Positions 1 through 11,830 of a stretch of DNA of 64,000 bases are shown here, piece after piece; positions within the stretch are counted from its first letter, which is position 1, and each line of letters begins with the position of its first letter. The notes beneath the pieces are model-generated. The model was not told the DNA's origin, ran no database searches, and saw only the letters and a list, made by a program, of their open reading frames with translations. A program made the translations under genes and the position numbers. Source of the stretch: Telopea speciosissima (taxonomy: Eukaryota > Streptophyta > Magnoliopsida > Proteales > Proteaceae); NCBI RefSeq assembly GCF_018873765.1, contig NC_057919.1, positions 70,426,984-70,490,983 of the forward strand. The letters are read 5' to 3'.

Positions 1-408
1 TCCTTGGCAATTATAGCTCAAGACTTTCATGGGGACCCATAAGACTGATATCCCCCATCCACTACAGGGCCATTCAGTAAAAATTGATTTCCATCATCTT
101 TTAAATTTTAAATTTCCATTTTTTGACTTACCAGTCTGCTTGTTCTTTTGGCTCTCTTAGCTTTGGATCTAGTTTTGCTTGGTTCACCTAGGGGTTTGAG
201 GTTCAGTTTGCCCTGAAGATGACTTAGTTGAGGGGACTGGTGATTGATCATGCTTTTTTTTTTTGTAGCTATTGGTGAGCTGGGTTGGTGATGGTTAAAA
301 CGGCGTGGTGAGTTAAGGGGGCATGGGGGGAGTGAGGTAGTTGTTGGGAGGTTAACAGGGCAATGGGATGTGATTCCAGGCTTGAAGTTTCTAGGGTTGG
401 TTGTGGCA
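1..408. other. spacer, nothing recognised
   Basis: No coding signal, repeat boundary or RNA gene could be recognised here. The right half, from about 250, is G-rich on the + strand and may continue the - strand open frame that follows, but in a different frame. Confidence 0.4.
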
Positions 409-810
409 TTAGGTATTGGCTACAACTGGGTTGTATTGTGGGTTTGATATAGAGCATGCAACAAGTTGGGGTAAGAGGTTTAACAACCCATGGGTAAGGT
501 CAGGATGAAGGTTTAGGTAAGCTTGGAGATAGGCCATTTGGTTATTATGCTGTACTAGGCTATTCATGTAGGTGGGCCTGTAATGGGGAATGGCTGGGTG
601 CATATAGGCCTGTAAAGGAAAGTCTGGGATGATTGTAGGTGACATGGTTTGGCCAACAAACTGGATGGGATAGTTTGGGAGAGGGTGAGTGGCTCCAGCT
701 TGGTTTTCGATGCTTGGTCTGGGATACGGTAGGGGACAATTCAATAACTTCCAATCATCATAGGTAGTGCAGGCTTGATTACCTGACCCGACAGATACAC
801 TGGCACTATA
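409..810 (-). CDS. unrecognised proline-rich open frame
   Basis: A - strand frame stays open for about 130 codons, with the first Met near 744. The predicted peptide is rich in Pro, Asn, Gln and His and has no motif I can name. A second - strand frame overlaps it (560-754), so composition rather than selection may keep both open. It could be a degraded transposon ORF1-like piece or chance. No splice sites or neighbours support a function. Confidence 0.15.
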   Translation of the reverse strand, partial: YSASVSVGSGNQACTTYDDWKLLNCPLPYPRPSIENQAGATHPLPNYPIQFVGQTMSPTIIPDFPLQAYMHPAIPHYRPTYMNSLVQHNNQMAYLQAYLNLHPDLTHGLLNLLPQLVACSISNPQYNPVVANT

Positions 811-1447
811 CTGATATTTCTCCCAATTGTCACATCACTTTTTTCAGGACTTCATTGCAACAAGATAAAGATACAGTTTTGTCTCAATAAAATGTTGGAT
901 TAAGTTTTCTTTCAAGAATCTCTTCACTAAAGATGATGTGAAACTGTAAATGGACTTTGGGTTTATCATTAACTCCCACCCCTATTGTTCATGATACGAA
1001 ATAACTTATCTAGACTATCAGATGCTCAACAGATAGGGTAGGTCAAGAGGTTCTCACTTCACCATGGGAGGAGAAAATGGGTCCTAAAAATGTTTCTCGT
1101 ATTTGGTAAAAATCCTTCTAGATTCTTTTTTTTACAATTCTAGATCATTTTTTTCTTTTTTTGGCATCCAACACACAACCTAAAGGAAACTTCTACTAAG
1201 AATCAAATCAAAGGAGTAGCAGAAGCTGGAAAGAATTTGACATTTCATTCTAGTGTTTGAGACTTGGAATAATTTTTCAGCCCAAGGCCAATATTATTTG
1301 GATCATTTATAAATGTCAGCTCAAGCTTCTAAAGGGACCCACCATTTTCCATCCTGTGTTCCTCTGTGCTGACTACTCTGTGTGTGTGGTTCTTGTGTAT
1401 TCTCTTCGTACATTTCTTCTATCCGAAGGAAACCCTAGTCCGTAGCC
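811..1447. other. AT-rich spacer upstream of F-box copy 1
   Basis: AT-rich DNA without an identifiable gene. The last 100 bases are pyrimidine-rich and lead into the F-box start, consistent with an old 5' leader. No clear TATA box was assigned. Confidence 0.4.
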
Positions 1448-2460
1448 ATGGTGAAGGATAGCAAGAAGGTAAAGAAAAGGAAAGAAGAGACAATGCCGAC
1501 CAAGAATCTCCCTGAGGTTGTCATCAAGGACATACTTCTAGTCAAGTCTCTTTTAAGGCTTAGGTGCGTATGCAAAACCTGGTGTGCTCTTATAAGTGAT
1601 CGTGTTTTCGTCAGAATGCACGTCAACCGATCCCTTGCAAGCAATAACAATCTCAGCCTCATTTTAACAGGCCTTGTCTACTTTATCAAATTAAATGTTT
1701 GCGAACAACAAGTTGCAAAAAAATTCAATCATCCGCTCAAGGCTCTATACGATACCAGAGTAGTGGGTTCTTGCATTGGCTTACTTTGCATATCCAAAGG
1801 CGAGAAAGACATAATCCTCTGGAATCCTTCTACAATAAGGCATCATAAGCTTCCCTTTAGGAGCATAGAGGTTCCTGTCAAATTCTGCATTAACCCTTTC
1901 ATTGCTTACAGATTCGGTTACGAACTCACCATTGACGATTATAAGCTAGTAAGGGTTGTACAGACTTCTGGTGATGATGGCTACACATGGCATTCGGAGG
2001 GGGAGGTCTACTCATTTAGCACCAACTCATGGAGAAGGATCGAGGACATGGCCTTCCACCTCACCACAAGCCTAACTGTGATTTTTTGCAAATTCTGCTC
2101 TTTATTGGGTTGCAGATCGCTTGAAGGGACCTTTTACCCCACCCAGTATAATCGTTTCCTTTGACCTTAAGGATGAGGAGTTTCGAGAGGTGCCACTGCC
2201 TGAGTTCGTGGACATTAAGTTTCACATGACTATTGGGGTTCTTGGATGATAACTCTGTATGGTCTGTAACTTCGACAGGGTTTGCGTTGAGGTTTAGGTT
2301 ATGAAGAATTATGGAATGAGAGACACCTAGGAGAATCAATTCTTGATTAAACATCTATCGCGGATGAGGTCTTTTATGTTTTTCAGGCCTGTATTTTATT
2401 CAAAGAATGGTGAATTGTACTTGTGAAGGATTCACGAGAGTTGTTCATGGATGTTCCGTT
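1448..2460 (+). pseudogene. F-box/FBA protein pseudogene, copy 1
   Basis: F-box proteins of the FBA (CPR1-like) class recruit substrates to SCF ubiquitin ligases. From the ATG at 1448 there is a Lys-rich N-terminus, then an F-box at about residues 19-45 (LPEVVIKDILL, then VKSLLRLRCVCKTW). The F-box lacks about three residues of the usual RLP turn before VKSLL. The FBA signature follows: a GLLCIS core, then LWNPST. The frame stays open to 2164 but shifts at a T-run near 2080-2090. The next frame reads ALYWVA and then VSFDLKDEEF up to a stop at about 2250. Further FBA sequence downstream carries stops (about 2295, 2328 and 2424). The full family length is about 370-400 aa, so the gene is broken. 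It is a tandem paralogue of the copy at 2690-3643. Confidence 0.8.
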
Positions 2461-2689
2461 TTGATAATTTTTCTCGTGCATCTTACTAGAGTTCTCTCTT
2501 TCTCTATCTTTTTGTGTGTGTGTGTGTGTCCATTATCATACATATTTTCTGAATACACATAAAAATGACACTATTAATCTTATTGGAAACAAATTGCATA
2601 CAAAGTTAGGTTACAACTTTTTTGACATCTTGAGGGGTGTCAATAAGAAAATCTCTATAAAAAATAAGGCCCTTAAGAACTACTTTCAA

Positions 2690-3643
2690 GGCTTCAAATC
2701 AAGTCTCTTCAAAGCCTGGTGTATGTGCTCCTATAACCGATCTTGCTTTCGTCAAAATGCACCTCAACCAATCCCTTGCAAGCAATAGCAACCTCAGCCT
2801 CATTTTCAGAAACTTCTCCTATCTCTACTCTGTTGTCTTAGATGCTTGCAAACTCATTCATACACTCAAATCTTCATGGTATGAAACCATCAAAGTATTG
2901 GGTTCTTACAATGGCTTACTTTGTATATCCTTGGAGAGGGACATATTCCTCTGGAATCCTTCTACTAGAAGGCATCAAAAGCTACCCATTACACCTATAG
3001 ATTCTCCTGATAGATTCTGCAATGGCTAAAGCATTTTTTACTGAATCCAATTAACCCCACCACCGACGATTACAAGCTGGTAAGGATTGTGCAATTTTAT
3101 GGTGATGACTACTCTTGAAATTGGGAGGTAAAGGTCTACTCACTTAGCACCTACTCATGGAGCTCAGTTCATACCAACTCGTGGAGAACGATCAGGGACA
3201 TGCTCTTCCTCATCAACATATGCCTTGATGGGGGTTCTTATAATTCTACTCTTTATTGGGTTGCACTGTTACAGGACCTTTCATCGTCCCCAAAATTATC
3301 GTTTTCTTTGACCTTAAAGATGAGCTGTATCGAGAGGTGGCACTGCTGATTTGTGGACAATGATAAGTTTGACGTGATTGTTGGGGTTCTTGGAGGACAG
3401 CTTTGCATGGTCTGTAACTTCGACAAGGTCAGTGTTGAGGTTTGGGTTATAAAGGATTATGGAATGAGAGACTCTTGGGAGAATCAGTTCTCGATCAAAC
3501 AACTAACACGGATGAGGTCTTTTATGTTTGTTAGGTCTGTATGTTATTTAAAGAATGGTGAAATTGTACTCGCGAAGGATTCGAGAGAGCTATTCATGTA
3601 TGATCCCCGTAGAGAGGATTCATGGTGTTTGATATATGATTAA
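2690..3643 (+). pseudogene. F-box/FBA protein pseudogene, copy 2
   Basis: This is a tandem paralogue of copy 1. Near 2698 it keeps the IKSL stretch of the F-box but has lost about 24 bp that would encode the following RLRCVCK. It then runs parallel to copy 1 through the GLLCIS and LWNPSTRRH motifs (2757-3029). The middle is frame-shifted: CLDGGSYNSTLYWVA reads near 3220-3260 in one frame and the next block lies in another. The C-terminal FBA part is open at 3353-3643, containing VWVIKDYGM, then ENQF, and ending near a plausible natural C-terminus. No upstream ATG with an intact F-box remains. Copy 2 has kept the C-terminus that copy 1 lost, so the two decayed independently after duplication. 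Confidence 0.75.
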
Positions 3644-3655
3644 AACAGAGATATG

Positions 3656-5419
3656 TGTTTGAGTTAAAATAATACCGCAAGCGTACGGGTCAATCGTAGC
3701 TACGGGTCGAACACGAGGAGATATACGCCACTCTATTTAATTAACTTAAAAGTAATGCCAAGTGAACCAAATTAAAGTGTTAAATTAAACTAATTAAATT
3801 AATGAAAATTAATGCATCCTAACTCATAAGCATCTAACAAAATTAAGGGATTAAATTGGCATCCTAACACATGAGCATCTAACCTATCAAACTAACGCAA
3901 ATTGAAAGGAATAAAAATGCAGCCACACATAATAACCACATAAAAAAGAATAAGGGAATAAAAGTGCATCCACAAACCACAACCATATAAAAAAAATAAA
4001 AGAAATAGAGAGAGAAGAAGAAGAAGATAGAGAGAGATAGAGGAGAGGGAGAATGAGATTAAGAGTTTAGATAGTAAAACCTGGATGTGCTTGCATGAAT
4101 GTAACTGAAAAGCTTGAATACTTCATAAACTTACATTGGCCTCCTCTTCTAAATCTTCAAGTCTTGTCATCAACTTAAGAACTTAGACTAGAAGGCTTAA
4201 AACCTAAACTAGAATTAAGAAATTACAACCCAATTGAAGACTTAAATTGAAATTAAAGCATAAACTAAACCTATTACAACCAGTAAATGAAAATCAAAAA
4301 GCAAACTAGAACTTAGAAAAGCCAAAAATCACAACTTAAAAGGAAAAGAAGAAAAGAAATTTTACTAAGTGAATGAACTAAAAATTACACTAAAAACTGA
4401 ATTAAAATTGAACTAGAAACTAACTAAAAAACTAACTTCTTACAACTCAAAGGGCAAGGAGTATTTATAGGGGGAAGAGAGGAGAAGAGGGAAGTGTAGG
4501 AGAAATATTTCCTAAGAAAAGAGAATATTCTCTTCTCTTTCCTCTTTTACAATGCCTTGAATCTTAAAAAAAAAAGAAAAACAATAAAAAGAAGAAGAAG
4601 AGAAGATTGTTTACATAGACCTTCTATTTCTAGAAAAGTAAACTTCCAATTCTAACAAGTGCTTCCTTTTCTTTGTAGATATCTTCTCCAAGCAATAAAA
4701 TCAAAGCATCTTTGATTTTTCAACTTTCCATAGGTGAGAGAATATCTTTCAAAATAAATCTATCCCAAGTAGAATTTCAGAAGTGCCCTTGAGAAGTTGG
4801 AGGAGAGAGAGAGTAAGGGTGATGACTAGGATTCCTTCAAGAATAAATAAAATACCCATTCTTTCCTTCAGAAAACGTGGAGCATGGGGTGCTTATATAG
4901 GCCTCACCATTGTGTTCCTTGTGAGAAATCACCCAAAATAGACCCAAATTTCGTCCAATTTGGAGTTCGGGAGCCCAAGATATCTCAAGTTGAAGTTGGA
5001 CTGTCCAGAGCCCTCCAAATGCAATCTTTCGGGTACAGGAAATATAACTTCTAATAATTGCGTTAAGGCCCCTAAAATCTTCACTTTCGCTTCACTTTGT
5101 CCCCGGCCGACTGTCAATAATTACAAATAAACTCCTACAGACCATTTTCGTGCTTCGTTACGGAAACGGCCATAACTTCTTCGTTTCAACTCGGAATCAA
5201 GTGCCGTTTGAACCGTTGCGAACCTGACTCGATGGGCTACACATCCAAGCCATTAACACATTTAAACAGCTTAAAAACATTTTTTTAGCATCATCTTCTC
5301 CATTTTCACAAGAATTCACCTAAAACCTGAAAAGCACAAGAAAGCACCGAGTAACTCTGTCCAATGTGGTAAAATGTATGCTTTATGCCCTAAGATTTCA
5401 CACATAAATGTGCTCATCA
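3656..5419. mobile_element. solo LTR, probably Ty3/gypsy, with ATATG target duplication
   Basis: A 1,764-bp block starts TGTTTGAG and ends GCTCATCA, and is flanked by the direct repeat ATATG at 3651-3655 and 5420-5424. It has the TG...CA ends and 5-bp target duplication of an LTR. There is no internal coding region and no second LTR nearby, so it is best read as a solo LTR left by recombination. The opening (ACCGCAAGCGTACGGGTC) and the block near 5160-5230 resemble plant gypsy LTRs as I remember them. TATA-like stretches occur near 4452 and 4893. Orientation is not certain. It sits 12 bp after the stop of F-box copy 2. Confidence 0.75.
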
Positions 5420-5424
5420 ATATG

Positions 5425-6269
5425 CATTGAGAGTTTTGTTCCACTCAATGCCAAAGATGGAATTGAACAAGTAGAAACGAATAAATAGAATAGGGAGGGA
5501 GTAGGTAATAATATACTATCATTTTATTGACATGGTAATTGATACACGTCAAGTTACTATTCCTATATTTACCATTGTTTCCTCCTCTTTTGTGTTTTTA
5601 TATTTTTTTTTCTGAAATTATTGTTTCATCTCAAAAACACACACAACTGAATCTACCATTCTTGCAACTATCTGAATTTGCAATGCAATAATCAATCTAA
5701 GTTTCAAGTTGCTTGCCTTCAAATTGAAGGAAATGTTGGCTGAAGACATGAGTTGACCCTTGCATGTTTTCTGTAAAATGCTAGTCTCTTAAAAAAAATT
5801 CCTCTCCTTTCCTTTGTTGGGAGTAATGCACTTGGGAGACGTGAAAGGGATATTTAATTTACCCATCAATTGTAATTACTTAAGATCTTTCCATGTGAAT
5901 CAAAGTTAAGTTACTTGGATAAGAGTGAGGTAGTGAGCCATACTTTTCACATAAATTCTTTTCGATTTAATTAATCAGGCCACTAGAAGGGCTTTTAGAA
6001 ATGCTGCTTATTTCCCCTGTTGAACTACTCATTAAAGGGGAGAAGCTGCATCTATAAGAACTACTTATTGAAAATAGTGAAGTTTTTACATCATTATATA
6101 TTTGTTGAATTGACATTATGTGGTGGAGAGAGACATAAGGCTTATTACCGCTTATTGGCTAATTGAAAAATTTTCCGTAACTAGAGTGGACTGCAAGACA
6201 AGAATATGTGAAGCCAAAGTTAAAATAGTTTGGAGTGAGTTTTGTGTGCTGTCCTATACTCCTTTATAA
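5425..6269. other. spacer
   Basis: AT-rich intergenic DNA with no recognisable gene, repeat ends or RNA. Confidence 0.4.
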
Positions 6270-7179
6270 TGGAAACTTATTGACACTGTTTTTGGAAATG
6301 CTTTTCTTAACATAGTTTGTTCTTAAACTAAAAAAATTAAAATTTGATGTCTGAACAATGATAAGATTATGGTGAAATTAAAATTTTAAGGTTGGTAACA
6401 AACTAATTGGGAATGGGAAAACAAATGATGAGGCAATGAAGACCATATTTACTAAGTATATTCTATGGTATTCTTTCTTTTCTAGTACATAATCTGTTGA
6501 CAGTACTTGGATATTGTTGATATTGGTGTCCTTATGTTTTCTATGGTTTTGAATATATTATAACTCCCTGACTTCAGTCTTTTTGTTCAAACTCCTTAAA
6601 ACTGTTAATACAACAGGGGAGGCTATCTCCTTAAAAAAAAAAATAATAATAATAATAAGATAATTATGTTTTATGAAAGATTCCATTGAGTTGTTTGTTG
6701 AACTATTGGATCAGTCAGCTGACTTGGAAACTTATTGACACTGTTTTTGGAAATGCTTTTCTTAACATAGTTTGTTCTTAAACTAAAAAAATTAAAATTT
6801 GATGTCTGAACAATGATAAGATTATGGTGAAATTAAAATTTTAAGGTTGGTAACAAACTAATTGGGAATGGGAAAACAAATGATGAGGCAATGAAGACCA
6901 TATTTACTAAGTATATTCTATGGTATTCTTTCTTTTCTAGTACATAATCTGTTGACAGTACTTGGATATTGTTGATATTGGTGTCCTTATGTTTTCTATG
7001 GTTTTGAATATATTATAACTCCCTGACTTCAGTCTTTTTGTTCAAACTCCTTAAAACTGTTAATACAACAGGGGAGGCTATCTCCTTAAAAAAAAAAATA
7101 ATAATAATAATAAGATAATTATGTTTTATGAAAGATTCCATTGAGTTGTTTGTTGAACTATTGGATCAGTCAGCTGACT
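6270..7179. repeat. exact tandem duplication, 2 x 455 bp
   Basis: Two head-to-tail copies (6270-6724 and 6725-7179) appear identical by eye, including an 11-A run followed by five ATA/ATAA steps. Both end in CAGTCAGCTGACTTG. No coding sequence or target duplication is apparent. Identity even in the homopolymer implies a very recent duplication, or an assembly artefact. Confidence 0.85.
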
Positions 7180-7696
7180 TGTCACCCCGTGGAACTTATC
7201 GATGACCTTAAGGTGCTCTACTCACCTGTCATGTTCCAGCCAATTGTAGCTGGCCCAAGTGGCAAAACTAGCTTTAAAAGTCAGGACTATGAGAATACTA
7301 TTGAGAGTGCATTCTAATCTATGATTTTTTGAAAATACATAGGTCCATAGACATATAAGGGAGAATATTTGAATGGAATTGAGCTTGGCATTTGCGTGTG
7401 CTCTAGCTAGACGTTGCCCTTCTACCCAATCCAGAATTGCTATATCATATTGTGACAGAATTACATGGACTAATTAGGTAAGCTTATTTGTATGGGGTCA
7501 TGAAGTGGCAATTTCCCCTTCGTGAATAGGTCTTTATCATTTTCATTGGGTTTTCACTTTGAATTTTTTTTTATTTTTTTTATTTTTTTATGAGTACCAA
7601 AATCATTATGAAGAAATGTCGACTTTGTTGGATTGTCCTATTTGGAATCCATTGAAGCTATTGTCTCGTAAGTATTTGGCTAGCCTTAGGAAAATA
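7180..7696. other. spacer with a short exon-like frame
   Basis: A + strand frame at 7189-7317 reads VELIDDLKVLYSPVMFQPIV and continues for about 20 more codons to a stop. It looks protein-like, possibly a terminal exon relic, but I cannot name the family. The remainder is AT-rich without features. Confidence 0.3.
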
Positions 7697-7910
7697 ATCC
7701 TCTGTAGTGCGGGCATCTTGTGGTGCCTTGCGGTTCGGGCTTGAGAGCTCGACACGTGGAAGATGCAACATCCAACGGGTGCCAAGCTCGAGAAGAAAGA
7801 AAAACTGGCTCGATTAAGCTCGCACTGTTGGATGAAGCATCTTCCACGTGTCGAGCTGTCAAGCCCGAACTGCAAAGCATCACAAGATGCCCGAATTGCA
7901 GAGAATTTTA
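7697..7910. mobile_element. fold-back (long inverted repeat) element
   Basis: Left arm 7697-7778 and right arm 7826-7910 are near-perfect reverse complements. Both contain CTCGACACGTGGAAGATGC or its complement, and GGGCATCTTG with CCCGAA. The central loop is about 47 bp. The arms are GC-richer than the surroundings. There is no transposase and target duplications are unclear. It is a MITE-like or snap-back element. Confidence 0.75.
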
Positions 7911-8353
7911 ATCCCCTTATTCCTTGATTTGGCTTATTAAATTCACAAAGCAAAGCTATGGTTGTATCACAAAATTTTCAATCCCAATTCACCTTCACTG
8001 AAAACATCTAATTCAAAAACGAGATTGGTTCACCAACAATTTCTTTTGCAAACCAACTTGGTCTCTTAAAGTATTTCTTGGTGGTAAGAGATGCACTCTG
8101 TCTTGTATAACAGGCAAACAACTCTTTATTACATTGTAACCAACAAGATGGCTGGACCAAGTTTTCCTTCACCAACGATGAAAGAGAACATCTTAAGTGA
8201 CAACATTCAACCTTTGGATTAGACTGGGAAAGGATGTTCTTGCCTCCATATAATAGAGGGTGAGAGTTAATAATGAAACTCACTTGCCCAATAATCCAAT
8301 CATAAGGTTACGCCTTGGTGGATGAAAAGATGGCGAGAAAAAATTTTCTCGTA
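7911..8353. other. spacer; end carries a short direct repeat
   Basis: No gene recognised. The segment 8281-8353 (CATAAGGTTACGCC and onward) recurs in diverged form at 8666-8760, so the two copies bracket the small LTR-like element between them. Confidence 0.4.
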
Positions 8354-8657
8354 TAAATTTATTGCTTCCTCAAAAAGGAGGATCTTATAGGAAAGGGAGG
8401 AAACAATATGTATATCAAACAGGAGCTCTAACACGCCGGACTATCCAAAGGTGGACACGGGTGGAGAAATGCAGTTTTTAAGATCTGCCCGCTCCCAGGG
8501 GGACTCGATATCATGACCTCTGCCTGCTTTGATACCATGTTGGAACCACTTCCTCTTAACGACCGACCTTGTAGGAAAGGGAGGAAACAATATGTATATC
8601 GAACAGGAGCTCTAACATGGAGGATCATCCAAAGGTGGACACGGGTGGATAAATGCA
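8354..8657 (-). mobile_element. possible miniature LTR retrotransposon (SMART/TRIM-like)
   Basis: Two direct repeats of 120 bp (8354-8473 and 8538-8657) align without gaps, apart from a diverged start in the left copy. They bracket a 64-bp interior. Read on the - strand, the right repeat starts TGCATTTATCC and ends TTCCAACA. It is followed at once by TGGTATCAAAGC, a one-mismatch version of the initiator-tRNA-Met primer binding site (+ strand 8526-8537). A total of about 304 bp fits the very small SMART class of LTR elements. Weak points are the absence of a good polypurine tract, no matching 5-bp target duplication, and outer 75-bp repeats that suggest an additional duplication. Confidence 0.45.
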
Positions 8658-8913
8658 TCTTTTAACACTTATCATACGCAAATAGTCCATCATAAGTTTA
8701 CGCTGCGATGGATGAATAGATGGCAACAAAAAACTTTCTCTTATAATCTTATCGTGTTTCTCTTTGTTATTCACCATTGTCTCATTGAAATATCTTGTTT
8801 AGTTAAAAAATTATAGTTTACTTCTTTTGGGGAGAGGGTTCTTTGAGCAAGCGGCATGCGAAGCACACCAATATGAAACAACTAAATGGTTTTGTACATA
8901 GGGGATAGAGGTC
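8658..8913. other. spacer next to the LINE tail
   Basis: The left part is the second copy of the flanking repeat seen at 8281-8353. The rest shows nothing recognisable. Confidence 0.4.
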
Positions 8914-11830
8914 TTTTTTTTTTTTTTTTGATATGAAGAACTTTATTAAGGAAAACATGCTACAACACAAGGTTGGAGAGCGGACATAACTTAGGTAACC
9001 AAGGAGTGGAAACTGGCCAAATTGTTGAGCATGTAAGCGACAGGGCCATCCGGGCCAAGGAGTCAGCCACAGTATTGATCTCCCTTGGAACAAAAGAAAC
9101 AAATACAAGAAGTGAAAATAGATGATAAATGAGAAATATCATCCATAATAGGCCGTATCAGCAGTGGTGAAGGTGTGCTTCTAGCCGATAGAGGTCTGAT
9201 AAGAGTTAGATTATCGGACTCTATAATAATTCTCATATGGCCAAAGGATTGTAGATCCAATAAACATAGACGCATAGCCAACACTTCTCCTAACAAAATA
9301 TCTTCAAACTCCAGTGGAGAAGACATTGCACGAAGAAGCAAACCAGTAGAATCCCGCCATACATAACCAACACCACCCAACGTTGAATCCAACATCAAAC
9401 TTGCATCACAATTACATTTAATGTAACCCACTTCTAGTGGCTGCCATTGTTGTTCGTCTACAGTATGAACAATGGAAGCAACACTTGCAACAGACTTTGC
9501 TGCCACAAACTCCTTGAAATCCAAATGTGCTGCCAGGATCACTTCTTCAGGTTTCCATAATTGACGGCAAAAAACACAGTCATTGTGTGAAACCCATAGG
9601 TACCAACAAAGAAAACTCATATGAGTAATCTTGAAACATGATTCTTTCTTCCCCAAATGGCTGAAAGAATGCCAACTAGAAACCCGGTCACCAATAGTAA
9701 AATGTGGGCATGTAGAGAAATTGCAGACAGTGTTACTACCAAACCATAGAGCCCTTGAGAAAGTACAGTCAAATATTCCAGATCACCACACCGAACACAA
9801 ATAGGATCCAAACGAATATTACGCTGCTAAAATGCATCTCCAGTGGCAAGACCCCCAATACATGCTCTCCAAAGAAATCATTGAATCTTAGGTATAGTTC
9901 GACTGTTCCAAGTGGCTTTCCAAACTGAAGTGGGAATCAATTCCCAATAGTGAACTCTTGAAGAGGAAGCAGCACCATGAGCCTTCAAAGTTTCATAATT
10001 AGATAACATATGATAAGCACTATGAACAGAAAATACACCATTTTTGCTTGCAGCCCACCTTAGTGTGTCTTGTTGTGGAAACATGGGCAGGGTAATCTTC
10101 ATGATTTCACCAACCTCATATGGACTAAATAAGGATTGAAGAAGATCATGATGCCAACTTCTTGATATTGGATCAATAAGATCAGATACCAACATCACCA
10201 TGGAACTTGTAGGCTGACTAGATGTAATTTTGAAGCCATAGATAGAAGGAATCCAACCATCGTCCCAAACATTAATACTATCACCACAACCAACTCTCCA
10301 ATATAAATCAGAAAATAAAACATCTTTTCCAGTCATAATGCTTCTCCATCCCCAACTTGGTTGATGACCCAACTTTGCATTCAAGAAGATTTTAGGAAAC
10401 AGTACAAGAGACTATTAAAATCAGACCAAAGTCTCCATGCAATTTTTGAGAGTAAGCATTTTTATGCCTCTTAGGATCACGAAAACCCAGACCACCACTT
10501 TCCTTAGATAAGCATAACCTATCCCAAGAAACCCAATGTAATTTAGGCTTACCATGAGATTCTCCCCAGAAAAAATTTGAAGTACTTCTTTTCACATGTT
10601 CATGGTGTGCTGCCGCCAATTTGAAATGCAAACAAGCATAATTTGGTTAGAATAAACCACTGACTTAATTAGAACTTGCTTGCCTGCATGGGATAATAAC
10701 TTTGACTGTCATCCTTGTACTTTGGCATCCACCCTTTGTGAAAGTTCCTTAAACAAAGATGATTTTGAAACCCCAAAATCCGTTGGTAAACCAAAGTATT
10801 TCTTAGGACTAGAACCATATTGAATTTTGAGGACCCTTGAGAACCATATTTTAATTCTTGAATGTTTATTTGGAGAGAAAGTCAAACATGATTTCTTCAA
10901 ATTTATCTCTTGACCAGATGCCTTGCAATAGAGTGAAAGAAAATCTCTCAAAGCACATAATTCCTCTAATTTCCCCTTCGCAAATAAGAGGCTATCATCA
11001 GCAAAGAGTAAGTGAGTTATAGCAGGAGTTCGATTCCTCACTTTTATACCTCTTATAACACCATTATTCTCAGCCTTTAGAAGTAAACAATTGAGTGCAT
11101 GAGAACATAGAATAAACATTGTTGGTGAGAGTGGATCACTTTGGCGAATACCACGTGTAAGAACAATAGAAGCATGTGAAGCACCATTTATAAGTATATG
11201 GTATGAAACAGAAGATAAGCAACTCATTACCAACTTCACCCAATTTGGTGCAAATCCCATTTTAAGAAGCATACGTTCAATAAAAGGTCATTCAAGCCTA
11301 TCATTTGCTTTCTTCATATCAAGCTTCAAGGCAATAAACTTTTTCTTACCCTTCTTCCTCTTATTTATGTAATAAAAAAGTTCATGAGCAATATAAACAT
11401 TATCCAATATTGCTCTATTGGGAATAAATGCAGATTGAAAATGGGACACAATTTCATCCAAAATAGCCTTCAAACGGGTAGCAATTATTTTTGTTACTAC
11501 TTTGTCAACAATAGTAGATAAAGCAATGGGACAAAATTGTTCCGGTCCTTCAGGCTGTGAAACTTTTGGTATTAAACAAACCAAAGTTTCATTAAGTTGT
11601 GGGGACATTTAAGAAGACTCAAAGCAAGATGTTATAAAAACATATAGATCTGCATGGATAATATCCCAATATCATTGAAAGAAAGTCGGAGGGAAGCTAT
11701 CAACACCAAGAGATTTCAAAGGACTCATTGAAAATAATGCAATACACATCTCCTGCATAGATGGACTAGAACATAAGACTTCATTCATATCAGCAGAAAT
11801 AGCAGGGTCATGTGAAAAGGAGAGATAAAG
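8914..11830 (-). pseudogene. 5'-truncated L1-type LINE, ORF2 remnant (RT, zf-RVT, RNase H)
   Basis: Non-LTR retrotransposons copy themselves by target-primed reverse transcription. Reading right to left: an RT entry segment near 11672-11830 (KSLGVDSFPPTFFQ), RT at 11288-11608, and RT continued at 10709-11272 with the catalytic LLFADDSLLF box and a GIRQSDPLSP motif. Next come a linker (10392-10631), a zf-RVT region (9617-10384, ending near DPICVRCGD) and a plant-type RNase H (9063-9656, CNCDASLMLDS and IESDNL). The RNase H tail FVPREINTVADSLARMAL sits in another frame at 8960-9142. The end shows AATAAAG and a poly(A) tail (T-run 8914-8929). Stops and frameshifts interrupt the ORF; for example a stop replaces the Trp expected after KKANDRLE. 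The endonuclease domain is absent, so the copy was 5'-truncated at insertion. It is dead. Confidence 0.9.
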
